Below, piece after piece: positions 9,848 through 23,021 of a DNA stretch of 64,000 nt. The DNA comes from Castanea sativa (taxonomy: Eukaryota; Streptophyta; Magnoliopsida; Fagales; Fagaceae). The stretch covers positions 2,763,001-2,827,000 of the forward strand of contig NC_134013.1 of assembly GCF_040712315.1 (NCBI RefSeq), written 5' to 3'. The translations under genes were made by a program, and so were the position numbers. The notes beneath the pieces were generated by a model that was not told the DNA's origin, did not search any database, and saw nothing but the letters and a program-made list of their open reading frames with translations. The number at the start of each line of letters is the position of its first letter. The first letter of the stretch is position 1.

Positions 9848-12800
9848 AAAACTTATCAAGCTTTTTCCCTTCAATTAATAAACTCCTGCGATATATTGAG
9901 GAATAGGTGGTATGTTTGGAATTGGACAAGCTAATTTTAGAAGCCTAAATAAAATGGACTAAATTTCCATTTGTTTATAATACTAAATAGAAATCATCTT
10001 AAGAATAAATCCCATATTAATTACTTGAGAATAGAAAATTTTGTAATGAAATAATTATTTTATTCCTATTCATAATTTTGGTTTTTTGAAATATCCTACT
10101 TATAGTCTTATACAAATTGCCATATATATATGGCACCTATGTATTTTACTCTATGATACTTGCTCTCACAAGATATTAAGTCTCTCATGGTGATCTAGTT
10201 CATTATAGCAGGAATACATTACCCTTTGCTGATGGGTTTGGCAAATCCAAAGCTAATTTATCTAATATACAAGTGGTAGTGATGATGACTTCTTCAACAA
10301 GACATAATCCATACGTCCAAAAAAAACAGCAGAATGTTTATCCATTCATATGGTGAAAATTCAAAATTGTAGCCAATGGTAGCCGGAGACAATTAGACAA
10401 ATTATTGGCTGGACGCATCAACTTCATACAGTTGTGCGCATCAAATATACATCGTGTATCACAAAATATACCCATTACACATGAGAGCAGACAGGTAGGG
10501 ATATGGAGCTATTACGGTCGTCGATATCACCTTTTATACCATTACTCATTTTCAAGATTTTTTTTGCCCTTGTTGGAAGATGCGTGCTTAGGCCTTGTAC
10601 CATATATACCTGCATGCTCAAGATATCTATGAAATATATATCATTTAGTGATGTCCGACAATCATAGCTATGTGGTTCTTCCGACATTCTTTGGACTTTA
10701 GTAGGGAAATTATTTCAAGTCGTTCCAAGAATAAGCTTCTTCTTCTTTTTTTCCCTTTCTTTTTCTTCTTCTTTTTTCTAAATAAAGAATAAGCTTTCTT
10801 CGAGAATGTTTAGTGTCTGTTTGGGAACATTATTTTCAATAATTTATTAGCATAATATAAGACAAAAAGTTAAAAGTTAGCTTATTCTCAAAGGACTAAA
10901 AGTTAAATGATTTGAAATAAAAGTGAGACAAGAAGCTAAAAGTTATAGCCAAACTCACCCTTAACTGCTTGGCAAATATGATTTTCTCTCAAGTAAGTTG
11001 TTTTTTAAAAAGTAAAATACTAAAATGGCATTCTATCTCAAATTTTACACTCTCTTTCTTTGCTGTTTGATAAAATCAACACATTAGTTATTTTCATTTT
11101 TTAATATATATATATATTTTACAGCTCCACTCTAGTCTAGGTATAAGATTGGAACTATTGGATTTTTTTATTGACTTGTGTTGGTTACTGATGAAATTGC
11201 GAAAATGAAAATCATTCGATACCATTAATTGATGGTGTTTTCCTAACCATGAAGGGAAAAAAATCACCTTACCCTACTTCATATAGTTTTTGTTTCTTTC
11301 TCCTTTTATGAGTTTGACTCTTTAGAAGATTTTTTTTTTTTTTTTGGGGAGAAGATCTTTAGAGGAATTTGACACGTTTGCTTGATGTTGTTTTCATGAC
11401 TCATAATCACAAATTAAAAATGGCCTCAACTAATCCATATAGTTGTTTTCTTTCACGTCATATGAATAGTACTTTGAAAAAAATATTGTTTCTTTTTCTA
11501 TTCTTCCCAGGAATAAAAACCTTAGGAGCAGACCCACACTAGGGCAGAGGGGGCCATGGCCCTCCCCCACCCACCCACAAAAAAAAAAAAAAAAAAAGAA
11601 AAAAAAGAAGAAGCTAATATATGCGCATAAGCTAAAAATAAAATAAAACTGATATACAAAAAATTAAGATCTGCTCTTTTATATATATATTTATTTATTT
11701 TTGTCTTTCCTCATCTAAAATATTTAGATATTGACCTACAAGAAAAGAAAAAAATAAATAAAATTCATGCCCCTTTAACTACAAAAACAAGATAAAAAAA
11801 TATGGATTAAACAAAAAGTGTGCACAAAATAAGAAACACTTATTTTGTATTTTATACTTTGTTGATGTGTTTTGTAATATGAAATTTTTAAAAAATACTT
11901 ATTTTGTATGTAATATTTTGTTGAATATGAAATAGATATTAGTTTTTATTTTCATAAATTTTTTTTTGGTTTTAAGCTTTGGCCCTCATGTACGAATCCC
12001 CATTCCCTCCTTGAAAAAGCTTAATATTTTTAGATTAAAAATATATAAACTGTTACTGCCAAATCTATTAGTTAACATTTTCAACGATTATTAACTGTCT
12101 GTATTCATGAACAGATTTTTGGAGCTACAAAAGTCACACATAATCGTTGAAAATGCAGGCATAGTGGGTTGGGCGGACTGTTCTAATTTTGTTTATCATC
12201 TTGATTATTGGGAAGGCGGAAGATTAAGGATTTTTTGTGTGGGTTGAAAGACAAGTGCGTAACTCTTATTTTAATCACTATCTCATATCACGTGGAGATA
12301 GTGACGTATCATAAAACCTTTTATAAGATACTTTTTTTCTTTCTTGAAAGTTAGTCTATAAAGACAACTGAGGACTTTAATTTTTTTTTAATTTTTTTTG
12401 TCAAGGGTACTAATGGAATCCCAATTCCTTTTTAGGGCTTATTTGGGATAACAAATTTAAGATCGGGGTAAATTTGACATTTGATCTATATATTAAAAAT
12501 AAGTTCGGAACTCAAAAGCACCTGTCCCCTTAACAAATTAGTGCTTACCTCAAAAGCCTTAACTGATTAATCAGTACTTGAATTTTTTTAATGTCCTCAA
12601 TTCTAATGAAATTGTTGCTTCCTACAACTAGAGAACTTCAAGCCAAAAAGCAAAAGAACTTAAATTTGATCATTTTTCTTTTTCCTCTTTGTGACTAGGA
12701 ATTGAACTTGTACGTTAGTTTTGGAAGTGACTGAAACTCAACCAGCAATAGCAAACACCTTAGATCATACGCAAAATTCACAATGACTAATTGGAAAACA

Positions 12801-13066
12801 AAAGCACATAAAACAACCATTCTTGTGTGAACAGAAAAATTCTGCATACTTCTGTGTTCAATGTCAATTCAAATGAAAATGATTCACTTCCATGAAGCTT
12901 AACCCAAGAACTTTAACTCAATGCTGCGTATTAAGCAGTTAGGCCATGAGCTTGAGCACAACAAAGTATTCACACTCATTTCTCCACACAAAAAATAATC
13001 TTTTACCTACACTAAAAATCTCCTCTCAAGCATAATCACAATTTCACAAGCACAAATATTTAGCTT
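9848..13066. other. Intergenic region with diverged flank repeat and a TE-like segment
   Basis: No gene recognised. About 10350-12165 holds the second copy of the flank repeat at 2210-3015. At about 11525-12010, sequence beginning near GGGGCCATGGCCCTCC and ending near GGCCCTCATG looks like a decayed DNA-transposon remnant, but no target duplication was found. The remainder is AT-rich. Confidence 0.4.
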
Positions 13067-15254
13067 TTAAGAGTGAAACAATCTTCTCAACTTGTGAATA
13101 AGCCGTCGACATATTGGACACACCTTGTTCTCCCCCTCCATAATCCTGCAAAATGCATCCAATGATCCAATCAAACCTCCAAAAGATTGAATACTAATTC
13201 GTGTGCGTTTGCCAATAGCTTTTTCTTATAGTTTTTTAGTTTATTTGTTTATGTATAACTTTTTAAAACATTGTTTTTAAACCAACTTTCAGCAATAAGC
13301 AATTAAATTTTTAGTAAAAGGTGGCATTCAAATGGACAATGAAGAGAATATGACTCTTTATATATGTACCTTTGTGCACAGTCATAGCAAGTGGCACAGT
13401 GGCCACAAGGAACAAAGAAGCAATTGCGCTGCTCGTCATAACAAATCACACACAATTTTGCATCATATAGTTCCTCTGAAGAGCTACTATCTCCTGAATC
13501 ATCATCTTCTTCGCCTGTTCCGTATGTGTATGGAATTGGCTTTGCCGGCATTATGGGGTCAGTCTCAGTTACGTGCCTTACTTCTGTTACCTCTGTGTCT
13601 ATTATGGTATTCTCACCCTCACAGGCTCCAAGGTATTTTAGGATCAGAAAAACAACAATCACAATAAATCCTGCAAATTAACACACATAAGATCACAAAA
13701 GAAGTTGAAATTGCTGAAAATAGTAGAAGCATTATCCAATGTTGTACCTAAAATTGCAATGTATGTTACTACACGTGCCACAAACGAAAGCTCAATGTAC
13801 CATCCTGCTAGATTCCCCTGCATTAAATTTATCGGCTTAGTTTGGGGAATTTGTTAATTAGTTGAGCAAATTGTATTGGAGGCAAAGAGAAAACGCCTTA
13901 CATGGTTAGGTGTGGTCAGTATGACATAGTGAGTGTTAGGGAATTCAAGCCTGAGGCGGCAAGAACCTGTTTCTGTTGAACACTTGCTCTTAGCTTTAGT
14001 AGTATCATACATTGTTGCCGAAACATTAATAACCATGTTCATAATTATGCTCCTACTATTCGAGTTTATGACACCAATGTAATACTTGTCATCCTCCTCA
14101 ATGGTGTATTCAACTTCTTTACCTAGCCAAATATGCAAAGGAAATATTCATAAATTTGTCTCCTTGTCTCCACAACATTTTTTCAGTTCAGTTCATGAAT
14201 ATTGCAATCAAGAAACAGAACACATTAATAGTACAAAATTTAAAAGCAATTCCTTTCGTTTAAGACCTATGAGCTCTTAATACAAGACTAAAATATATGG
14301 AAATTACCACATAATTCTTTCTCTAAGACTGTAGCACTAAATTAAACTCAAATTGCTTCAAAATATATTGCACAAGCAGATTGGTTACCGCTGATTGGCT
14401 CATGGAGTGCAAGGAAGTCAGTGGAATCTGTCACTTCTGGCAATAAAGTTTGGAGATCTCGTTCGCCTGTAAATATATGTATCCATTTGTTACATGATTT
14501 ATTCAACATTGTAGATGAAATCTAAGAGAGAATGTTCTTGAAGTTGAAAGGACCTTTAATCATAACCACTTCAAGTTGGTTTAATGTACTAGTTGGAGCT
14601 TCCCATCTCATATGAATTGTCGAACCTTTGTTTAACCAGGAGGAAAATCCCTGAAATTAAATATAAAAAGAAAAGCTTTTTAACCTCTCTAGGCTAAGAT
14701 ACTTTCAAACTACACTTTTCTAAACTATAACCATTTTAAACTTCACGTTTTTTTAGATACAACTTTTTCAAAAAAATTTGTGTTCTAAAAGGTGAAAAAT
14801 AAACTGTACCAAAAGGGAAAAATTTATATGCTATACCTTGCGGCTGTAGGATCTAACAATCACATACTCAGAGACACTCCAATTTGTTTGGTAGCTCAAT
14901 TCAGGCTTCTCCGAAAAGGCATAAAGAAAGACCCCCCTTTTATCATCATCTCTAACCTCAACTTGTTCCACAAATACAGAGCTAGCCTGCATCAACCTCG
15001 ACGAGCTTGGTCCAAGCACCATTTGATAGTCCCCATAGTACCCATATCGGAGACTCACACAAACTGCAAAAACCAAAAGCAAAATACATGTTTGAGATTG
15101 AAGGGTCACTTTGAAAATCAATTTTTTAAAGAAGATAGTCAAATTACATGCCACATAGCCAAATGGTTAGAATAGCTAGCAATCGAGCCCAAGTCTCTCG
15201 CCGCTGCTGACTCTGAGAATAGCTAATTGGAGGTGTCAACACCGTTCTGTACAT
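13067..15254 (-). CDS. APD-like membrane RING-type E3 ubiquitin ligase
   Basis: Eight exons: 15254-15152, 15063-14837, 14650-14554, 14466-14389, 14122-13902, 13817-13748, 13670-13370, 13145-13067. They splice to one frame of 391 aa. An N-terminal hydrophobic segment (about 23-38) and a second at about 257-277 flank an extracytoplasmic part resembling the DUF4792/DUF4793 region of the ABERRANT POLLEN DEVELOPMENT family. A C-terminal C3HC4 RING follows: C339, C342, C354, H356, C360, C363, C375, C378, with the last pair on the final exon. RING ligases of this kind pass ubiquitin from an E2 to substrates at endomembranes; Arabidopsis APD proteins act in pollen mitosis. An acidic serine run (about 319-332) precedes the RING. 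Intron 1 appears to use a GC donor; other introns are GT-AG. No lesions seen. The family call rests on recalled similarity. Confidence 0.85.
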
Positions 15255-15488
15255 TTGCACAGTCTATGGAAAATGAAAACTGGTTTGTGAGAGAGAGAGT
15301 AGTAGAAATTGGTAGGGAGAGACAAGAAGAGCTACTGGTCTATTGTGAAGAAGAAAGAATTGGTGAGAGTAAGACTAGTAGGTTTGGGAGTGCAGCTAAC
15401 TATTTTAACGTGTGATGAATTGGCGGGTAACGAAGTGGAAAGGTTTATTTGAACGTTAGGTGTTATATTATTTGGCCTAGGTAGTTAG

Positions 15489-15495
15489 TTATATA
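15489..15495 (-). promoter_or_regulatory. Possible TATA box of the RING ligase gene
   Basis: The minus strand reads TATATAA about 235 nt upstream of the start codon. The position is plausible for a leader with CT-rich sequence, but this motif is common in AT-rich DNA. Confidence 0.3.
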
Positions 15496-15524
15496 TGGAA
15501 CACTAGAGAATCGTCAGCCAACTT

Positions 15525-16238
15525 GTCCTGAAAAATACAGTTGTTATGTTCTGTTTTGTATGGGATTTTTAATATTCCGTTTGGTACAGGTTCTTCTTCT
15601 TCTTCTTCTCCTTCTTCTTTTTTTTTTTTAATAACAAAAATAAATTATTTGAAAGTCTCTTTGAGAAAGTGCGGTTTGAAAAAAAGATACCATACAGGTA
15701 CAAGTTTACCTTTTTTTATATATAACAAAAAACCCAGAACTTTTTAAAAATATACTTTTTAGTTATATATATATAGTTCAAGTTATACTGATATAATTTT
15801 AAGTAATGTTACACCACTCAAAATTTTTAAATTGGATGTAAATTTTGACAAATCTATTATTAGATTATATTATCTTCGTATATTCTCCATACTTGTAAAA
15901 TTTCAAGGTGATCAAATATTAAGAATTATGTCATCAATCAATTTTTAAATTCAAGTTTTTATACCTTAAAATAATGCATAAAAGATGAGTTTATTGATCA
16001 AATAGTAAATATCATTCAATTGACATAAAATACAGTGGTTATGTTCTGTTTTGTATGGGATTTTTAATGTTCCGTTTGGTACAAATTCTTCTTCTTCTTC
16101 TTTTTAATAAAGAAAATGAATTATTTGAAAGTCTCTTTGAGAAAGTGTGGTTTGAAAACAAGATATTGTACAGGTACAAGTTTACCTTTTTTTATATATA
16201 ACAAAAAAACCAGAACTTTTTAAAAATATATTTTTTTA

Positions 16239-16294
<56 letters not shown>

Positions 16295-17080
16295 TTAAGC
16301 TGTACTTAGTGTAATTTTAAGCAATGTTACACCACTCAATATATTTTAATTGAATGCAAATTTTGACAAATGTACCGTTAGATTACATTATCTTCGAAAA
16401 TTCTCCATACTTGTAAAATTTCAAGGTGATCAAATATTAAGAATTATGTCATCAATCAATTTTTTAAATTCAAGTTTTTATACCTTAAAATAATGCATAA
16501 AAGATGAGTTTATTGATCAAATAGTAAATATCATTCAATTGACATGAAAATTGGCATGATTGTCCTGAAAAATACAGATGTTATGTTCTGTTTTGTATGG
16601 GATTTTTAATGTTCTGTTTGGTACAAGTTCTTCTTCTTTTTTAATTACGAAAATGAATTATTTGAAAGTCTCTTTGACAAAGTGTGGTTTGAAAACAAGA
16701 TACCGTTCAGATACAAGTTTAACTTTTTTTAAAAAATATAACGAATAAACCAAAACTTTTAAAATATATATTTTTTAGTTATATATATATATATAGGGAT
16801 CAAGTTATACCTGGTTTAATTTTAAACAATGCTACACCACCCAATAGTTTTTAATTGGATGCAAATTTTGACAAATCTACCGTTCGATTATATTATCTTT
16901 GTATATGCTCCATACTTGTAAAATTTCAAGGTAGTCAAAGCTTAATAACCATGTCATCAATCAATTTTTTAAATTCAAGTTTTTATAGCTTAAAATAATG
17001 CATAAAAGATAAGTTTATTAATCAAATGGTAAATAACATCCAATTTACATGAAAATTGGCATGATTGTTAAGAACATATA
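15525..17080 (+). repeat. Three-unit tandem array, unit about 490-540 bp
   Basis: Units start near 15536, 16026 and 16574, each with TTATGTTCTGTTTTGTATGG, followed by a CTT tract, GAAAGTCTCTTTGA, a TA-repeat, TTACACCA, and an AT-rich tail containing AAAATAATGCATAAAAGAT. Unit length varies mainly through TA-repeat and CTT-tract length. Confidence 0.85.
16243..16290. repeat. (TA)n microsatellite
   Basis: A pure TA dinucleotide tract of about 48 bp within unit 2 of the array, shorter in units 1 and 3. Confidence 0.9.
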
Positions 17081-17775
17081 GAACATGTAATTTAATGGTA
17101 AGATTTTCAAAATATGTGTGCGTGCCAAATTTTTGGTTAATGAGTTAACTCCTATATTGGGCTCATAATTTATTTGTTGTGGTGGGTGTATGGATATCCT
17201 ACAATGGGAAGCTCCTAAGGATCAAAGTCAGTGTTTGGGATTTGGTTATTTAACTCCTACCCAGGATTGTTTGTTCCCGGTCTCTCTCTCTCTCTCTGTT
17301 TGTAGTGTTCTGGTTCTTTACTCTCCAATGTTTAACCCCTACTTCTTCCCATTCTTTCCCTATTTATATCATTCCGTAGTGGATTAGAAATGATTGATTT
17401 TAGTATTTTTCATGTAGGTGGGGCCCTTTAGAATTATTCCTGACTAACCTGGGTCCCACTTTGTAAACAGGGATTTCAGGCTTTGGGACTTACAATAGAC
17501 GCCGAATGTTGCTCAGTGGCGATACCCCCCAAGGCATTACCGAGGTACTCCCCGAACCGAACCCTGAAAAAGATTAGACCTCGAGAACTAACCAATTCGA
17601 AGCCCAATCTCCCAAGCACTATGGATTGGGCCCACCATGAAATTGGTGCGAGACCCTTAGCCATGGAAACCAATGATGGGCCGATTATTGTACAATATGA
17701 ATTTTATAACAAGTTATTAGATAGTGTAACATTGCTTAGAATTACACTAGGTATAACTTGAACCCAACCCATATA
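16793..17775. mobile_element. Element with terminal inverted repeats (MULE-like candidate)
   Basis: The left end, GGGATCAAGTTATACCTGG after a TA tract, is mirrored at 17697-17775, whose reverse complement reads GGGTTCAAGTTATACCTAG and continues through AATGTTACAC. The inner part (about 17183-17680) is richer in GC and ends with a proline-codon-rich stretch I do not recognise. Similar left ends occur at about 15768 and 16290, so the three-unit array may have arisen from repeated left ends. Superfamily is uncertain. Confidence 0.5.
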
Positions 17776-19366
17776 TATAAAAAGAGATTATTTTTAAAAG
17801 GATACAAAAATAAAACTTAAAAAATAAGCAGTTATTTTTTTTTAGAGAAATTAAAAATTTTAAAAATTCAATTTTTTTTTTTTTAAAAGTTGCTTTCAAG
17901 TATTTTTTTTATATATATACATATAGGAGTATGTGTTATATAATGGGTGGAACAATTGGGCCTTGTGCTAGCCTAGTAGGCCGGCTATAGTTCGGTAGTC
18001 TTGTGGCCCGGGCCCGGATTTTACATATTTAGCCCATCGTGGCACAGGACTGCAATCCTCTTTTTAGGCCTTTCATAAATGAAGTGTAAAATAAGTGACT
18101 GAATGCTCGTGTTTTTAACTTCTAGTAGTTAGTTATTGACAAATTTAGTGTTAAACGTAATCAAAGAATTTCTTTCAATCCTATCCAAAACAAAAAATTT
18201 CTTTCATTTAATGGATATTTACTTCTTCTGAATATATTTATGGATGGATTTTCTTCATCACATTATGATTATTTTTAGAGCAGAAGTCTTATAACTTTTT
18301 GTTTTAGTAATACTACCACCATAAATTATTTTATAATATTTTTATGAACGGTTGATGTAATCGATCAGTTTCTTATTGGTTTTTATCTAATTATCATTGA
18401 CACCACTTTTTCATTTACCAATAATCACTTATCACATAATTAGCAATTTGTAAAAAAGTTTGTATCTCTAACATAAGCATTACTCAACCCTTTTTTTTTT
18501 TACAATTCAATGGTTGAGGAGGGGAATTTGAACTATAAATTTCTTTGTTATAAATATTAAAATATGTCAATTAATTAAGTTACAAGACTCTTAGCAAAAC
18601 CTTATAACTTTGTGCAAAGGAAACAAGTAAAAAGAAAAGAAGATTTTTTTTTTTTTGAGAAACTGTTTAAAAAAATGTTAATTTCAAAAGGAAAGCAGCA
18701 AACTATGCATGTGTCGTTGCACTTAATGCACTAAAATGTCAGCTTTCTTTGTTGATATTTTTTTTTTTGAATTATCAATTAATGATTGAAACGTGGATGT
18801 AATAAATAAAATAATTAAATTAAAAATTATTAAATAATTATATATAAGTCCAAAATATAACGGTAACCTCAAGATTATGTACAAATAGATAACAAATTCC
18901 TCAATCGGCTTTAATTTTAAACTGAGAGGTAAAAAATTTAACTCTCAATTAAAGGGTTTAACCTAAATCACTTTTGTGAAAACGAACCAAGATAATCCAA
19001 ATTTTATCCAATTCTATATAGTTTGAGGGAAGCCTGGAACAAACTAAAAAAACTTGGCTAGAAACATAAAGATGTGGGTAGGGATTTCTAATGGCTAACA
19101 CATACCCCCATATTTACTCTAAGTTGAAAGAATAGCCACAGCCCCACTTATTGATCACTTTGTGGAATCCTTGATTTTAAGGATGCTAGAGATTATATCA
19201 GTATTCACAAAGACAAGATAATCTGAACCTCTTCACTCACTCAACCTTGGGTAAAGGTATCCTTGAATTATATTTGGAATGCTTTTACCGTTAGTTACAT
19301 AGCTAGGATAGTTGTGGGAAAGAATGTACGAAAATGTATGATTCTTTGAACTATAATTATTGTTTA
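17776..19366. other. AT-rich intergenic DNA
   Basis: No gene, RNA or clear element recognised. A slightly GC-rich patch with CCCGGGCCCGG lies near 18007-18017. Confidence 0.5.
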
Positions 19367-20289
19367 AGTTAAATATTAGCATTGATATGTCAGGTTGAAT
19401 ATGTTAGTATGGATGCAGAAGCGAAAGCATAAAGTTTAGAATATAATAATACACGAGGGTTACGTGGTTCAGTCTAACGGCCTACATCCACAGAGGAACC
19501 CTAAAATGCTACATCAATAATATATTAGAGTGTAATACAAATCAAGTATTACAATGAACCATAACATGTGTATATATAGTACACTAAAGCCTAGACTAAT
19601 AGAGTTCTAGTACAAGTAGGAGACTTGGCTTGTACACAAAGTAGAATTAAGTTTGGGCTAATATATCTCTAATACCTCCTCTCAAACTCAAGATGGAAGA
19701 TTAATGAAATCTTGAGATTTGATAAGGTTGAGAAGATCCCTTCAATGAAGTTTGGCTCTGTGACGGTAGTTTGAGAAATACAATAGTCTTGCAATGTTGA
19801 TGCGACTTCTAATGGTGGCTTAACTATACCGAAGAGTTTTGACGGCAGTAGTGGGAAGCCAAAGAAGATGAACGTAGTGAAAAAACACCGAGGAAGACAA
19901 AGATTGCTTTTAAACACACCGTAAGGACCGAAAACCATAGCCACAGGAAGGTAACTCTGATACCAAGGTAAATATTAGCATTGATATATTATGTTGAATA
20001 TGTTAATATGGATGCAGAAACAAAAACATAAAGTATAGAATATAATAACGCACGAGGGTTATGTGGTTTGGCCTAACGGCCTATATCCACAGAAGAACTC
20101 TAAAGGGCTGCATTAATAATATATTAAAGTGTAGTACACATCCTGTATTATAATGAACCATAACATGTGTATATATAGTAGACTAAACCCTAGACTAATA
20201 AACTCCTAATACAAAAGTAGGAGATTTGGCTTGCACACAAAGTAGAATTAAGTTTGGGCTCATACTAATGGGCTAATATATCTCTAACA
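19367..20289 (-). mobile_element. TRIM-like miniature LTR retrotransposon
   Basis: Two direct repeats (about 19367-19674 and 19968-20289) share TTAAATATTAGCATTGATAT-like starts, AACCATAACATGTGTATATA and GGGCTAATATATCTCTAA. They flank an interior of only about 290 bp. Next to the right repeat the minus strand reads TGGTATCAGAG (initiator tRNA PBS); next to the left repeat it reads GAGAGGAGGTA (polypurine tract). GTTTA flanks both ends (19362-19366, 20290-20294). Total about 923 bp, with no coding capacity, as expected for a terminal-repeat retrotransposon in miniature. Confidence 0.8.
19955..19965 (-). promoter_or_regulatory. Primer binding site of the TRIM-like element
   Basis: TGGTATCAGAG on the minus strand, 2 nt from the inner edge of the right LTR; complementary to initiator tRNA-Met. 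Confidence 0.75.
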
Positions 20290-22917
20290 GTTTAAAAATG
20301 GATTATGGGTTGAAAATGTTTAGGCATATTGCATAAAAAATGAAGCTAACAATACAGCTCTGTACATACAAAACGATTTGTAGGAGAACTCTTAATTGGT
20401 TACAAACAATAAAGCTGCAGGTCGTATAGCTCTCCAAATCTTCAATAGTGAACTAGCTTGTTAACTCAAAGCTTTAATACTCCCCAACATAATTATTGAC
20501 TTATCACAGAAATTAAAAAAAAAAAAAAAGGAGAAAAAGGTTAATGAATGCCTTAAAAAATATTGATTTAAGAAATATTTATAGAAACTTTTTATGGAGA
20601 AAAAAAGTAATTAATTATTTTGACAGGTTTTTTATATTTCTCATAAAAATAGTATTAAAACTTTATTAAATTGATTCATTAACAAATGCTCTAAGGGTAC
20701 TTGTTAACCAAACCTAATTTATGTTCCATTTTGTATATATTCCTTATGTTTATCTTTGCATTTCTCATCTATAAACTCATCTTCAAGATCATTGATAAAA
20801 TATTATCACATCTCATATGCATGTTAATCATTGAGAAATACTATGTCCATAATATTTTCACAATAAATCCTAATTAGTAAATTATTATTGGCTATTATTG
20901 TTAGTAAAAAAATAATTTTAATGATGAGTTTAAAATAATTCAAATTAGAACCAATAACTACTTAACACCTAAAATTTGTTGTGAAAATATTGTGAGCGAA
21001 GCATTTTTTTCAATTATTTGGTATCTCTCACTCTCATGTAGGGTTGTCTAGCCACCCGCCTAAACAGATCTACCACTAACTGAACCAACTACTTCAATAG
21101 TTGGCAGTGGATCTCTTCTCCAAAAATTGATGCCAACGCGTCGGATGGCGGTACTCCTCCTTCAAAACCTAAATCAACCGATTCTTTAATATTTTTCGAG
21201 CAAGTTTTGGTAGAGCGAGTGAGATCTCGGTCAGATCTCAACTAGATCCGGCAATTTTTTTTTTTTTTACAAAATCTAGTTAAATCTCTTTTTTCTTTCA
21301 CCTTTATCATGCCAGACCTTCATCATTTTCTAGATCTCCGATGCCGATTGACCTGACTGCAGCCCATTGAAGGCTAGATCCACCCGATACAACATCCTCT
21401 TCAATCAACAGCAAGTTGAAGATTTCTCCACCTAATGAAGTTGGGTCGGTTATAAGTTGAGCCCAAACTTGATCCAACTCAACCCATGAATAATCTTACC
21501 GGTTTTCTTTTGCTTTTAAAACCTCTGAAGAAGAAAAATTCTTTAAATATAAGTGGAGGCAAGGACAGGTTTTCAGGTGCTCTGTGGCATAATGTATATG
21601 CCCCAAGAGAACGGTGGTCAGGACTTTCATGCGTGCAGCAACGTCTCTAGCTAGCTTGGGTGGGGTTGTGGCCCCATGCGAGGATGTGAGTGCGGAATCA
21701 GAATTTTCGAAGAAAACAAGGAAAAACAAGGACACTTGGCGATCGCTAAGAGTTGTGGCAGTGTGATCGTCCTCGTCAACCACGCCCAAAACCGCTACTG
21801 AGAGTTTCATGACTCTATGTGCTGCTACCTCTACCTGGGACCCCCACACCCTCTCTCTGTTAATTCCAACCTCCAACAGCTAGTGCAAGCGTAAGACAGA
21901 GAGATGTTTTCTCTTTTTCCATCTTTTGGTTGTTTCCCTTAATGTATTTTAGGGAAAATTTAACCACTATTATTATTTTGTTGTAATTTTTAATAAAAAT
22001 AGTATTAAAACTTTTTAAAATGATTCATTAGTAAATATCTTAAATACACTTGTTAACTAGTTCTTTTATTTTAAGGGCTTGTTCTCAGTTGTCCTCCTGC
22101 ACCTATAAAATTTTATAATGTTATTTCCAAATTCAGATCCCCTTATCAAGTGCACAGCAAAAACACCCATTAACAAATCTTATATAAAAGATTTGAGACT
22201 AATGACATTAGGTTATGATAATTACTCTGTCACTAAATTAAAATACTAATAATAAGTTTTTTTGGGGTAAGGATTTTAGATAACATAATATACTATCATA
22301 CCATTGGGTCCATGAGGACCATGACCACTCAAAAGAACCTAAAATTAATATGAAATCTAAATTGGGAATTGGTTACCATTTCGCGTATTAACAGTTGGTA
22401 GAATTATTTATTAAAGATAAAAGTGCCAGAACTTATATATAGTCAGCAGGGGCAAATGGAAATGATATGATTGGCAACCGGCCTCTTATGCTAGATTATT
22501 GGTCACAAGTCACGACCTCATTGTATGTGTTCCAATTAGACGGTGCTTTAAACCAATTTAGAACTTAAGAGTAAAGTTTAGAAACATGATTTAACCATGA
22601 TCAATGCCCATCATTGTTACACCGTAACTAATAGTTATTGTTTTGTGTTCAAATTTGATATTTACTTGTTTTAGTGGAAAGTAGTTATATATGGAAAATG
22701 TTTGTTTAGTAAAAAAAAAATGTATTTAATGAAAAAAAAAACTTATTTTTTATTTGGCTGCAATATTGAAAATGCTTTTGAAAACTTTTTTTTTTTTTTG
22801 TCGAACTCACATGAAAATTATTAATATTTCAAGTAGTCACATTAGTGCCCAAGGCGGTGGTAAAAATAAAAAATATAAATAAGCAACAATGACAATAGTG
22901 GCAGTGGTGATTATGGT
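20290..22917. other. Intergenic DNA, no gene recognised
   Basis: AT-rich on both sides of a more balanced patch at about 21036-21890. Open frames in that patch (for example minus 21496-21876) match no family I know and lack splice context. TE remnant or unknown gene fragment cannot be told apart here. Confidence 0.4.
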
Positions 22918-23021
22918 GGTGGAGACAATAATGATAGTATCGATATTGATAATGACAGTGACAGTGGTGTCATAAAGACACTAAAAATAATAAGGCAAAT
23001 GAATGTTTTTCACTTTTTAAA

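Noticed and set aside
21496..21876. 126-codon minus-strand frame
   Set aside because: No recognisable family, no splice or promoter context; surrounded by repeat-like DNA.
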